Assembly (NCBI GenBank): GCA_910586725.1
Contig: CAJUJL010000001.1
Coordinates: forward strand, 62,001 to 126,000
Direction: 5' to 3'
DNA from: an uncultured Lachnospiraceae bacterium
GTDB taxonomy: Bacteria; Bacillota; Clostridia; Lachnospirales; Lachnospiraceae
DNA: 64,000 bases
Shown: piece after piece, positions 1 through 8,541 of the stretch
How the letters are laid out: each line of letters begins with the position of its first letter
How positions within the stretch are numbered: the first letter of the stretch is position 1
The notes under the pieces: generated by a model
The model's input: the letters and a program-made list of their open reading frames with translations, nothing else
What the model was told of the DNA's origin: nothing
Databases searched by the model: none
Position numbers and translations under genes: made by a program

Positions 1-2746
1 CCCCTTCGTAATTTTCCCATTTGTAAACTTTATAATGCTGCAAAAATTTCGTAGGCAGATTAATTGCGAATGTCTTTGTAATGTAGGAATCAAAATTGTT
101 ATTGCTGCCCCATCCTTCAAAACCTCCAAGATCGAAACCTCCAAGCAGCGGGTTATCCGCAGCTCCGTGATAACTTGGCCAGTTCAAAACAAAGGAATCC
201 TTCTGATGATTGCGGATAAAACGGATCACGTCGCTGTTAATTCCTTTCATTGCCGCGCCGCCGTAATGGCCTTCCGTTGCCCAGTGCTGCCATGTGGAAT
301 CGTATTCTCCCTCATAACCAAACTCAGTGGAAAATCTCCATCCAAGCGTATTAAACTGTTTTGCAATTTTTCTTGTCTCCCAGGAATCTCCATACCATAC
401 ATCCAGGTACATAAAGTCGAGATTGTTTGCCGCGCCTTTATTTGCCGCAACGGTTTCTGCAATGACATTTGGAGCAGCTACCGTTTCATCTTCTCCTTCT
501 CCCACAACGCCCGGCCATGGATTTGCATAAAGAGAAGTTCCGTTTAACTGATCGTAAAGCTGCAAAAGACGTTTGAACCTTAGTCCGCTTCCAAGATCGT
601 ATGCCCGGTCAATCGTAAAGGACTGATCCAGCCATCCCCATCCCTTGCTTCCCGGACCCTGAATCAACTGGTCCGAAAAACTCTGCGCTTCCGGATAGGC
701 TTCCTGCGCATTGATATGGATTCCCGTCTGCGTATGATATTTGTGTGCAATTGCATTCAGTTTTTTCAGATCTTCCAGACCGCCTAAGCGCTCCGCAATA
801 TTGCCGTATTCGGAGTTTGCCGAATCATGGCCTTCGCTTCCATACCCTTTCATCATAACCGCCTGCGGAAGACCGTCTGTCGCCAGATAGACTTTCTTGA
901 TATTATCGGCTACCTTCAAATATGGATTTGTGGCCTGGCTGCTGAAGTTCATGGAAATTCTGTAATTTACCAGGTCTTTCGTGTTTTCGGAACCATATGG
1001 ATTGTTCATGATGTCACGGTACGCAATCGCGCCGTCCTGCCAATCCACAAGTCCGTCCTTATTCGTATCGCCGGCAAAGCAAACTTTTACGCACGGCAGA
1101 TCGCTGACCGGAACACCGTTTGCAACGCCTTCATATACGGTAGGCTGTTCAGAAAAATTGAAACTTGATTCATTGTTGTAATCATAATACCATTCCGCGC
1201 TCGTTAACGACATGCTGTTTAATCCGTTGTTGCGCTTCAGGCGGTTATCGGATCCCATCTCCGAATTGCTCCATACGCCCGCGCTGACTCCGTCCGCAGA
1301 CAAAAATCCATATGCGTATCTTTTGGATGCATTTGCATAAAAACCGTCCTCGAATGTACGAAGATCGTCACCGCTGTCGTTGACATTTCCGGAAATTGTC
1401 GCGCCCATAAACTGTGCATCGCTCTGTCCTTCCGTAATTGTCACAAGATTCAACTTCGGAACTTCGATCGTATTGATCTTTACGCAGTCCGGTCCTTTCT
1501 TAATCTCGGTGGCTTCCCAGGTCAGATGGTTGTCGGCAACCGAAATCTTTACCGTCATCTTCAAATCAATGCCGGACTGGTTCAGTGTCATCTGATATAT
1601 GGCATGATCCGCATTCACCTGCACCTTGTCCAGAACCGGAACAATTTCCACGCCGTTTATCTTAATGACAGACAACGCCGTTTCCTGTGCATCTACCGTC
1701 TTCTCGCTGCCGTCTGCCTTGTATTTATACTGATACACTTGCGGGAAAGTCTCGCTGACCGCTGCTTTTAAATTACCGCTTTCAATCCAGTTATTATATG
1801 AAACGGCTGTTTTTTTCTCCAGCTGAACGGAAGATGGAAGCGTAACTTCCGCACCGTTGACCGTTATGCCGGAAACCACTTGCGCAACATAACCTTTCGC
1901 GGATACAACCGCTTCATAGGTTCCGTTTTCTACCGCAAGGGCAAACGAACCGTCCTGTCCCGTCTTAACATTGTCTGCTCCAATTCTCATTGTCGCGCCC
2001 GCAATCGGCGAAGCGCTTTCTTTATCCTGCACCGTTCCCCTTACTTCATATACAGGAACAGATTCTTCATTGGCCATCTGCCCGTCTGCATTTGTGGCCA
2101 TTTCCCATTCACTGCTCAACGGCTGATTGTTCAGCCTGGCGTCTTTAAACCGGAACGCGGCGCCTCCTCCAATCCGGAAACCAAACCTGCCCGCTCCGTT
2201 CGCCATTCCCGCAAGCGAAATAAAATCCTGCTGTGTTACCGCCACTTTGGTGTCATCCACTTTTACAACCATTGTCTCCCGGCTTAACGCAAGGGAAATC
2301 GTCACGTACGCATTTTCCCCCACACCGGAGAGCGCGCCCAAACGCGACTTTTTGTCTGCCGCATATTGATTGCCCTTTAACTCTCCTCTATACATATATC
2401 TGTAATACCAGCCGGCATTGTCGTAACCAACATAAAGCCAGTTGTTTTTGTCTATATATGTATGGAAAAACCCAATGTCAGAGCCTGCCGCCGAATCCTG
2501 CCGCCGAAACGTAACAGTAAACGTCCCTCCGTCCGCGGACATTTTCTCTGTCTTATGCAGCAGCGCCGCCGCCGAATCCGCCGCATCATGATTCGTCCCG
2601 TTTCCGCTTCCGGATTCTACGTGATACCATACCGTAGGCTCAGCCGCTTTTGCCTCAATTGCCGCTCCATTCGGCAAGACCGGCGAAAACGCCAGTACAA
2701 GCGCCAGAATACAGCTCACCAGGCGCTTTAGACTACCCCTCTTCAT
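1..2746 (-). CDS. Endo-alpha-N-acetylgalactosaminidase, GH101 family (partial, C-terminus beyond window)
   Basis: Secreted glycosidase that releases the core-1 disaccharide Gal-beta-1,3-GalNAc from Ser/Thr of mucin-type glycoproteins. About 915 codons are visible; the gene runs off the left edge. Order: signal peptide (about 1-34), an N-terminal beta-sandwich, a carboxypeptidase-regulatory-like beta domain (about 215-275), then the GH101 sandwich and barrel. The family Asp-rich segment GDTNKDGLVDWQDGAI is present. By alignment from memory with pneumococcal and Bifidobacterium GH101 enzymes, the nucleophile is D782 (FMYLDVW) and the acid/base E808 (STEFGYE). The later block with GGFEGW and KWENY also matches. 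The ATG at 2746 is preceded by AAAAGGAGG. It has its own promoter upstream. Any C-terminal anchoring, dockerin or sugar-binding modules would lie outside the window. Family call is firm; exact specificity is inferred. Confidence 0.93.
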   Translation of the reverse strand, partial: MKRGSLKRLVSCILALVLAFSPVLPNGAAIEAKAAEPTVWYHVESGSGNGTNHDAADSAAALLHKTEKMSADGGTFTVTFRRQDSAAGSDIGFFHTYIDKNNWLYVGYDNAGWYYRYMYRGELKGNQYAADKKSRLGALSGVGENAYVTISLALSRETMVVKVDDTKVAVTQQDFISLAGMANGAGRFGFRIGGGAAFRFKDARLNNQPLSSEWEMATNADGQMANEESVPVYEVRGTVQDKESASPIAGATMRIGADNVKTGQDGSFALAVENGTYEAVVSAKGYVAQVVSGITVNGAEVTLPSSVQLEKKTAVSYNNWIESGNLKAAVSETFPQVYQYKYKADGSEKTVDAQETALSVIKINGVEIVPVLDKVQVNADHAIYQMTLNQSGIDLKMTVKISVADNHLTWEATEIKKGPDCVKINTIEVPKLNLVTITEGQSDAQFMGATISGNVNDSGDDLRTFEDGFYANASKRYAYGFLSADGVSAGVWSNSEMGSDNRLKRNNGLNSMSLTSAEWYYDYNNESSFNFSEQPTVYEGVANGVPVSDLPCVKVCFAGDTNKDGLVDWQDGAIAYRDIMNNPYGSENTKDLVNYRISMNFSSQATNPYLKVADNIKKVYLATDGLPQAVMMKGYGSEGHDSANSEYGNIAERLGGLEDLKKLNAIAHKYHTQTGIHINAQEAYPEAQSFSDQLIQGPGSKGWGWLDQSFTIDRAYDLGSGLRFKRLLQLYDQLNGTSLYANPWPGVVGEGEDETVAAPNVIAETVAANKGAANNLDFMYLDVWYGDSWETRKIAKQFNTLGWRFSTEFGYEGEYDSTWQHWATEGHYGGAAMKGINSDVIRFIRNHQKDSFVLNWPSYHGAADNPLLGGFDLGGFEGWGSNNNFDSYITKTFAINLPTKFLQHYKVYKWENYEG

Positions 2747-2797
2747 AAATAATTTACCTCCTTTTCCCTTCCTGTAAAAGTTTAAAATATCGCTTTT

Positions 2798-2826
2798 ATT
2801 ATCTCATAAAACCAGCATGAAATCAA
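2798..2826 (-). promoter_or_regulatory. Sigma-A-type promoter of the GH101 gene
   Basis: On the minus strand, TTGATT (2821-2826), a 17-nt spacer and GATAAT (2798-2803), about 50 nt before the GH101 start codon. Both boxes are close to consensus. Visual call only. Confidence 0.6.
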
Positions 2827-2919
2827 TATATTTCATGTCAGGATTTCGGGTATGTTTTTTTAAATAGCATTCTCTTTCTCAAGATACGAAATTTTTTGTT
2901 CTACTCATAATATAAAATA

Positions 2920-2946
2920 AAAAATGCAGACAAAGTCTGCATTTTT
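2920..2946 (-). terminator. Intrinsic terminator after the 64-residue gene
   Basis: A 12-bp perfect stem (2920-2931 with 2935-2946) with an AAA loop and A/T runs on both outer sides, so it could work in both directions. It lies between the end of the 3-7 kb cassette and the GH101 promoter and separates the two units. Confidence 0.8.
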
Positions 2947-2977
2947 GTTCCGTTCTTTTCTCATAAACTCCTATTAT

Positions 2978-3172
2978 TCAGTTATCCTGATACCCCGTGC
3001 TTTCCTCCTCAAGATAATCCCGTGCAAATATTTCATCTTTTGAAGGCATGGATCTGTCCTTGTTTGAAACCAGCGAACTGGAAAAAGCATTAAAACGTTT
3101 TTTGCTATATTCTGCTCCGCCAATATACTGAACATAAGAGCCTCTGTCTAATGTCTCGTATAATTTTTCCAT
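2978..3172 (-). CDS. Small hypothetical protein (64 aa), last gene of AT-rich cassette
   Basis: I do not recognise this protein. It is a short, charged, soluble-looking polypeptide with no membrane segment or signal peptide; the C-terminal third is rich in Asp and Glu. A strong ribosome site (CGGAGGAA, 7 nt before ATG) argues that it is real. It follows the metallopeptidase-like gene by 91 nt with no terminator visible between them, and an intrinsic terminator follows it, so it is probably the third gene of the 371 aa / 853 aa operon. It could be an inhibitor, adaptor or substrate of the peptidase; nothing in the sequence decides this. Confidence 0.6.
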   Translation of the reverse strand: MEKLYETLDRGSYVQYIGGAEYSKKRFNAFSSSLVSNKDRSMPSKDEIFARDYLEEESTGYQDN

Positions 3173-3263
3173 AAAAATTCCTCCGTATATTTACTATATC
3201 TTATCGTATAACAAAGTACCCCTGTTTGTCAAATATTTACTACAAAAAATTTACAGTTTATCC

Positions 3264-5825
3264 TTATATCTCGTTTGTTTTTTCATATTCTTTTTTAACA
3301 TTTTGTATATATTGCATATTGACATCACTGATTCCTTTTTGTACATCATAACCGTTTTTATTTCTGTTTTTGAAAAGCGAAAATAATGTTCTTATCTTTT
3401 CAATCTGATCTTTACAATTTTCCTGATCTAATCTTTTTGCAATTTCTTTATGACATGCATTCGCATACTGTATAATCTCCCTTCTTGCCCATTCAAATCC
3501 AAAGAAATTATTCAATACATAGGGTTCCGTTTGCTTTATGCCAAAGCCATGTCTGTGAGATTTATCATCCTCTTGTCTGTTAAATATAACCTGATTTACC
3601 GCCAATTCTCTCATACACTGCTCACCTGACACATTATCTTCCGATATAACCAATCCTTCTGAAACCTGGTACGCCTCCAGGAAATCTTCAAATTCACATT
3701 CTAAAATATTCACAGCCACCATGTCACTAAAAACTTCACGAAAAGTGCTCATCACTAAATCAACTGTTTGTTCCAGCCAGCCGGAATAAGTTATAAACTT
3801 CATTTCCTCTTTCATAGCAGATTGAATTTTATAAATCAATCTATTATATTTTATAAATTCATCAAATTTCTCCATCCTGGTTTCCAACTCTGCCGGAAGC
3901 GTTTGAATTGCTCTTTCTATTTCACTATTTTCTAATGTAAGCATTTGATAAATGCCTCTTTTTAATACAATAGCAACTTTGTCACCATGATAATCTCCCT
4001 TTAGCTCTTTGGTACAATATAAATCTAAAAAAATATGAATTTTTGTATATAATTCATGTAGCGCCTTCTTCTTACATAAATTAAATACATGTTTCTCATC
4101 ATCATTTCGAAGGTCTATTTTTCGGACGCCGTGCAAAATTCCCGAAACTATACATCTACTCATCAAACGGAGTATATGTTTCCATCGCTGCTTACGCAAC
4201 CTAATTTCTTTTCCAACATAATGCCCCATTTCGTGAGCAAGAATAATCATAAGACTACGTGGCAAAAACAACGTCCTCTGGCTAAAGTACACATAAATTA
4301 GCCTGTCCTTCGTTTCAATTCCAAAATCAAATAAATAAGACTTGGGAACTGCTTCCATTTCAGGAACTAAAATACACTGACAATCAATATTTTCATCATT
4401 TAAAATGTCTTTTATTGTATTTACAACCCATTCATACATTATATTTAGTTTTATCGGGATAGAATATGGCGTTCCACTGTATCCGGGAATCATCAAAAAC
4501 ACCTGATCCGTATGGATTGTATGATATATAATTGAATTTACGCATGAAATAAATTTCCTTAATGTATATTTCAATTTTTTTATTTGGTCATAATTGTCAT
4601 TTCTGTTCCCTCCCAGCGTTTCATATGCGCTGACAAAAATATTATCAAACAATTTCAAAGCCGGATATATCATAAAAAATATTTCACTTGACACTCCGAA
4701 TTTCTCATATTGGTTTAACGTATTTAAAGTAAGTACAAGCGATTGAAAATAAGAATGAAAACCTTCGTCTCCATACGCAAATTCCTTTGACATATATTGA
4801 GAGTATTTATCTATCAAACGCTTACACCATCCAACGGAACTTCTTTTATTTTTCAGTTCAATATCTCCCAAAACCTCAGACCACATGCTTTCCTGAATGT
4901 AAACAGAAGTTTCTATATTGTATACTCCATTCTGATACATAAGGTTCTGATGCGTTAAAACGCCTCCCGGAATCAACATTGTCAGAAAACTTTTTACATC
5001 TGTTTCTTCAATTTTAAGCAATAAATTCTCATGTCCGGAAATGTAGGTATACGTCATTTTTTCATAGTTTTTTATTTTATGCTTTTGATTTGATTCATCA
5101 AATACTTTTTTTAGTCCAAGCCGTATATTTTCCTTGTCTCCTGATGTTACAAATTTCATTTCAATTTGCTTTATTTCCTCATTAATGTTACAATTTACAT
5201 TTTCCCACACTTCCAAAGACGTTTCTGTAGTCTTAATTGCTTTGAGATATTTTTCCGCAATGCCGAAAATATTATGCATATAAGAAAAACTTGGTAAGCT
5301 TTCTATTTCCTGCAATTTTTTCATAATACAAGACATACTGTTGCCCGCCAGAAATACGATTAAATCAGCATTATCATATGTAAAATAAACTAAACAACGG
5401 CACCCCGCCGCCTCTTTACAATCAAAAGGCATGTCACAGATTTCTTCCACCTTTTTACTGGCATTAGCAAACGTATCATTTTGAACTTTTAAAAATCCAA
5501 CTGCAAAATACGGAAGCTTATCTGATAATTCCCAGAATTCCTCTGATCGCTTTTTATCCGCCAAATCATTTTCACAACGAAAAACACCGATAATCTGCAT
5601 GCTTTTTCCTATATCTATATTACTGATTTCTTTCCCTGCTCCATAATACAGTATAGAGGTCGGAGACTCTGTATCCATTGTAAAAAGCTTACTCTTCTCT
5701 GATGCCGCCTGAACGATTTCAAACCCGTCATAATATCCAAAACTACTGTACTTCACGTCCAACGGAATGTCAAAGCAATCCTGATAATGTTGTTTAAATA
5801 ATTTTAACAATCTTATATCTCTCAA
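3264..5825 (-). CDS. Large metallopeptidase-like protein of unknown family (HEMGH motif, 853 aa)
   Basis: Not assigned to a named family. In the C-terminal half a hydrophobic helix carries IILAHEMGHYVG, a gluzincin-type HExxH zinc site. About 150 residues later, EVFSDMVAVNILE supplies an E-x3-D helix of the kind that gives the third zinc ligand in M48-like peptidases. The first 400 residues have no recognised domain; one stretch near 145-200 has an alternating strand/helix pattern (CLVYFTYDNADLIVFLAG) that resembles a small sensory or ferredoxin-like fold. No signal peptide or clear membrane span, so it is probably cytoplasmic. The start is TTG at 5825, with GGGGG 7 nt before it and 13 nt after the stop of the upstream membrane-protein gene. 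The gene is clearly more AT-rich than its neighbours, which suggests transfer. Peptidase activity is inferred from the motif only. Confidence 0.7.
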   Translation of the reverse strand: MRDIRLLKLFKQHYQDCFDIPLDVKYSSFGYYDGFEIVQAASEKSKLFTMDTESPTSILYYGAGKEISNIDIGKSMQIIGVFRCENDLADKKRSEEFWELSDKLPYFAVGFLKVQNDTFANASKKVEEICDMPFDCKEAAGCRCLVYFTYDNADLIVFLAGNSMSCIMKKLQEIESLPSFSYMHNIFGIAEKYLKAIKTTETSLEVWENVNCNINEEIKQIEMKFVTSGDKENIRLGLKKVFDESNQKHKIKNYEKMTYTYISGHENLLLKIEETDVKSFLTMLIPGGVLTHQNLMYQNGVYNIETSVYIQESMWSEVLGDIELKNKRSSVGWCKRLIDKYSQYMSKEFAYGDEGFHSYFQSLVLTLNTLNQYEKFGVSSEIFFMIYPALKLFDNIFVSAYETLGGNRNDNYDQIKKLKYTLRKFISCVNSIIYHTIHTDQVFLMIPGYSGTPYSIPIKLNIMYEWVVNTIKDILNDENIDCQCILVPEMEAVPKSYLFDFGIETKDRLIYVYFSQRTLFLPRSLMIILAHEMGHYVGKEIRLRKQRWKHILRLMSRCIVSGILHGVRKIDLRNDDEKHVFNLCKKKALHELYTKIHIFLDLYCTKELKGDYHGDKVAIVLKRGIYQMLTLENSEIERAIQTLPAELETRMEKFDEFIKYNRLIYKIQSAMKEEMKFITYSGWLEQTVDLVMSTFREVFSDMVAVNILECEFEDFLEAYQVSEGLVISEDNVSGEQCMRELAVNQVIFNRQEDDKSHRHGFGIKQTEPYVLNNFFGFEWARREIIQYANACHKEIAKRLDQENCKDQIEKIRTLFSLFKNRNKNGYDVQKGISDVNMQYIQNVKKEYEKTNEI

Positions 5826-5838
5826 TATCGCACCCCCT

Positions 5839-6954
5839 CTAATCCATTGAACATAGTTCGTTCAGTAAATCCAATCTGTCCGTTGTCTTACAATCTTTTA
5901 ATTTACATAAAAAAAACCATTGCTTTTGAATTTTGTTTGCCCAGTCAATTTCCGGAAAATGCAGCTTCATATTTCCGTAAAAATGTTGCGCTACGTAAAC
6001 AGAAACTGTTCTTTCTCTATAGTTTTCAAATCTCATTAAAAATTTACAAACTGTTATCTGCCATGCCGTCAGTTCAATAAACTTCTCTGTTTGATTTATC
6101 GCATCCAAGATTTGTAATAAATCACATACAAATTTCTGAAGCTCAAAATCGGTATTTTCCTCCAACGATAAAATGATGCCTTTTTGAATTTCTTCCGTGC
6201 AATTATTATCCAAAAACCATTCTTTTATCAAACGATGTGACTCATTTTCTGATTTTGACGCAGCAAGTATATAATGGGCAAAACACATACCCAAAACAAC
6301 TGCTTTATCATCTTTAAGCTGATATAAGCCTGATCTCGAAAAGAGACCTATCAATGTTTCTCTCTCTCCACATAAGGACATGTCCATGCTTTTAATTGTT
6401 TTTAAAATTAAAGGAGCCTCTCCCTTGTCATTAATAAGATCCCATTTTAAAGCCGTTTCATCTTTTATTAACGCTTTCCCTTTTTCTATATAACGATTTA
6501 AATCCTCTAGAATCAGATCAAGGATTTCATCTTTAGATAAAGAACTTTGAATTATAACAAACATTTTCACCATAATAAACAACTGCGTAATAATACACCC
6601 AAACGTAGTTATGGGAAATTTAAAAAATGTTGAAATCACCAAAAAAATAATCATACACAGCATAAACCACTCGAACAGACCTCTATATGCCTCTGTCTTA
6701 ATTTTGTATAATTCGCTAAAGGTTATTCCCATATAATATTCATCTTTTTTGCCAAGCATCAATATGCATAGACTTGTTGTAAAAGCCCATAAAGCTAAAC
6801 CAATCGGAACTATAACCGCATAATCAAACCCAAAAAACACTTCCAATTCTTTTGTACAATACTGTTTATCTGAAACATCTAAAAAAAATGTTACTGAAAA
6901 AATCAACAATACCACAAAGAAAATAATATTTTTTTCATTCTTTTGTCTTTTCAT
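5839..6954 (-). CDS. Multi-pass membrane protein of unknown function (371 aa)
   Basis: Not recognised. The N-terminal half has four hydrophobic helices (about 9-26, 44-67, 93-109 and 114-135), arranged as two hairpins separated by a charged loop. The remaining 230 residues are soluble, charged and helical and should lie in the cytoplasm. It is the first gene of an operon: a strong promoter 35 nt upstream, ribosome site GGGGAGAAAGT before ATG, and only 13 nt to the metallopeptidase-like gene. A membrane protein with a helical cytoplasmic tail next to a soluble zinc-peptidase-like partner fits a membrane-recruited or sensed protease pair, as in some conflict systems, but this is inference from layout. 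Base composition is AT-rich like its partner. Confidence 0.65.
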   Translation of the reverse strand: MKRQKNEKNIIFFVVLLIFSVTFFLDVSDKQYCTKELEVFFGFDYAVIVPIGLALWAFTTSLCILMLGKKDEYYMGITFSELYKIKTEAYRGLFEWFMLCMIIFLVISTFFKFPITTFGCIITQLFIMVKMFVIIQSSLSKDEILDLILEDLNRYIEKGKALIKDETALKWDLINDKGEAPLILKTIKSMDMSLCGERETLIGLFSRSGLYQLKDDKAVVLGMCFAHYILAASKSENESHRLIKEWFLDNNCTEEIQKGIILSLEENTDFELQKFVCDLLQILDAINQTEKFIELTAWQITVCKFLMRFENYRERTVSVYVAQHFYGNMKLHFPEIDWANKIQKQWFFLCKLKDCKTTDRLDLLNELCSMD

Positions 6955-6988
6955 ACTTTCTCCCCGAGGTTAATAACAATGTTTTTTC

Positions 6989-7017
6989 AGTATAACTTCC
7001 AATCTTTATTCTGTCAA
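6989..7017 (-). promoter_or_regulatory. Strong promoter of the membrane protein/metallopeptidase cassette
   Basis: Minus strand: TTGACA (7012-7017), a 17-nt spacer and TATACT (6989-6994), 34 nt before the first cassette gene. Near-consensus, so basal expression is expected unless repressed. The segment just upstream has repeated YGACA motifs. Confidence 0.75.
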
Positions 7018-7030
7018 TTCTAATATATTT

Positions 7031-7105
7031 TGACATATTTCGACAATAACATGTATTATTTGAAAGTGCGAATTATTCGCAAATTATATACGACAATATT
7101 CGACA
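7031..7105. repeat. Phased YGACA repeats and a small palindrome upstream of the cassette promoter
   Basis: TGACA at 7031 and CGACA at 7041, then CGACA at 7091 and 7101: two pairs with 10-bp internal spacing whose starts are 60 bp apart. Between them lies the palindrome GCGAATTATTCGC (7068-7080). The block begins 14 bp upstream of the -35 box, where an activator or repressor would bind. The regulator is unknown. Confidence 0.5.
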
Positions 7106-7139
7106 TTTTATTGCTAAATTTTTATCCTTATACTGAACA

Positions 7140-7215
7140 ATAAAGAAAAGCACTGGATTCAGTTAATATTTTCAGAAGCTATAGGCTCTAAAACTATCAA
7201 CAAAATCCACTGCTT
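7140..7215 (-). terminator. Long-loop hairpin after hemB, possible terminator
   Basis: Arms 7148-7159 and 7204-7215 pair over 12 positions with one central mismatch, enclosing a loop of about 44 nt. On the minus strand the second arm is followed by TTCTTTAT. It lies 41 nt after the hemB stop. The large loop is unusual for an intrinsic terminator, so the call is tentative. Confidence 0.45.
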
Positions 7216-7255
7216 CATTCTTTCAATATCCCAGCAATAGAAAAAGTGTGAATCT

Positions 7256-8239
7256 CTACCCAATTATCCCAGCATCCATGCATCCGGCCAGTTCTTTCGC
7301 AAAATAGGTAATATAAAGATCTGTCCCCGCCCGGTAAGCCGAGGCCGCCAGTTCGCACATCACGCTTTCTTCCTCTATATATCCTGACGCAGCCGCGGCT
7401 TTGACCATGGAATATTCGCCGCTGACACTGTAAGAAGCAACCGGAACCTTAACGCCGTCTTTGATCTCCCGAATCAAATCCCCGTATGCCATCGCAGGTT
7501 TTACCATAACAATATCCGCTCCCTCTTCCACATCCAGACAGACTTCTTTAAACGCTTCTCTGCGGTTATGGAAATCCATCTGATAGGTCTTCCTGTCGCC
7601 AAATGCGGGCGCGCTTTCGGCCGCGTCCCGAAACGGCCCGTAAAATGCAGAGGCAAATTTCGCAGAATATGCCATAATGGGCGTATGGTAAAACCCTTTT
7701 TGGTCAAGGGCCGTTCGAATCGCCGCAACGCGGCCGTCCATCATATCGGACGGCGCTACCATATCGGCTCCCGCCTGCACCTGGGAAACAGCTGTTTTGG
7801 CCAGATACGCAAGCGTTTTATCATTATCCACATCCTGGCCGCAAAGTACGCCGCAATGCCCGTGCGAAGTGTATTCGCACATGCAGACGTCTCCAATCAG
7901 ATAAAGATTCGGATACTCCCGCTTCGCTTTTCGAAACGCCCTTTGCACAACTCCGTCTTCGGCATACGCCATGCTTCCCAGCTCGTCTTTTTGCTTTGGA
8001 ATTCCAAAAAACATAACGGAAGATACGCCGGCGTCCGACAATTCTTCCAGCTTTTCCCCCATCCTGTCCATACTGTATCGGTATTGTCCCGGCATGGAAG
8101 AAATTTCTTCTCTGACATTTTCCCCTTCCACAAGAAACATCGGATAAATCAGAGAGGCTTTATCCATCCTCGTTTCCCTGACCATTTTTCTCAAAACTGC
8201 TCCTGACCGTAAACGCCTTGGCCGATTTGCTGTATTCAT
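7256..8239 (-). CDS. hemB: Porphobilinogen synthase (delta-aminolevulinate dehydratase)
   Basis: Cytosolic enzyme that condenses two 5-aminolevulinate molecules into porphobilinogen, the second committed step of tetrapyrrole synthesis (heme, siroheme, cobalamin). The 327 aa length is typical. Both Schiff-base lysines are visible: K194 (MAYSAKFASAFYGPFRDA) and K247 (VMVKPAMAY). The zinc-type active-site cysteines C119, C121 and C129 lie in DVCMCEYTSHGHCG, so this is the zinc-dependent form. ATG at 8239 follows GGAAAGG. It stands alone, with its own promoter and no other hem or cob gene in view, so the rest of the pathway must be encoded elsewhere. Identity is not in doubt. Confidence 0.97.
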   Translation of the reverse strand: MNTANRPRRLRSGAVLRKMVRETRMDKASLIYPMFLVEGENVREEISSMPGQYRYSMDRMGEKLEELSDAGVSSVMFFGIPKQKDELGSMAYAEDGVVQRAFRKAKREYPNLYLIGDVCMCEYTSHGHCGVLCGQDVDNDKTLAYLAKTAVSQVQAGADMVAPSDMMDGRVAAIRTALDQKGFYHTPIMAYSAKFASAFYGPFRDAAESAPAFGDRKTYQMDFHNRREAFKEVCLDVEEGADIVMVKPAMAYGDLIREIKDGVKVPVASYSVSGEYSMVKAAAASGYIEEESVMCELAASAYRAGTDLYITYFAKELAGCMDAGIIG

Positions 8240-8294
8240 TTATCTTTCCTTTCCGCATTAAAATCAAGGTAAAACGCATTTCCATTTTTCCTCT

Positions 8295-8323
8295 ATTGTA
8301 CCACGCCAAATCCGTTTTCTCAA
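8295..8323 (-). promoter_or_regulatory. Promoter of hemB
   Basis: Minus strand: TTGAGA (8318-8323), a 17-nt spacer and TACAAT (8295-8300), about 55 nt before the hemB start. In the rest of the gap up to the terminator at 8484 (8324-8483) I see no gene or clear signal. Confidence 0.7.
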
Positions 8324-8483
8324 TGCATTTTGACCGTCCTGTGCAATGCTTCTGCCGGTATCATGCAACCCAGACAATGTTTTTGATACCCTGGATTTTA
8401 TCTACAATAATAAGGAAGGATAAGATCATCCGCAGACTCAATACAAACCTCATAGACACTGGAAAATCTGCATAGTTACAGTA

Positions 8484-8510
8484 AAAATGGAGCCGTTATG
8501 GCTCCATTTT
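8484..8510 (-). terminator. Intrinsic terminator of the M60/cohesin-like operon
   Basis: An 11-bp perfect stem (8484-8494 with 8500-8510) with a GTTAT loop, ending in TTTT on the minus strand, 31 nt after the stop of the 367 aa gene. Confidence 0.8.
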
Positions 8511-8541
8511 CAACCTTTACAAACTATTCTTTCATGACGTT

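Noticed and set aside
7160..7203. A stretch on the minus strand beginning GTTTTAGAGC, like the start of type II-A CRISPR repeats
   Set aside because: Single occurrence, no second repeat or spacer pattern and no cas gene in the window. It falls in the loop of the hairpin after hemB and is best taken as chance.
7568..8206. Plus-strand open frame of 212 codons opposite hemB
   Set aside because: hemB is intact on the other strand with all catalytic residues; the plus frame is basic and without motifs.
8218..8475. Plus-strand open frame of 85 codons between hemB and the cohesin-like gene
   Set aside because: It covers the hemB promoter, has no clear ribosome site or promoter and resembles no family.
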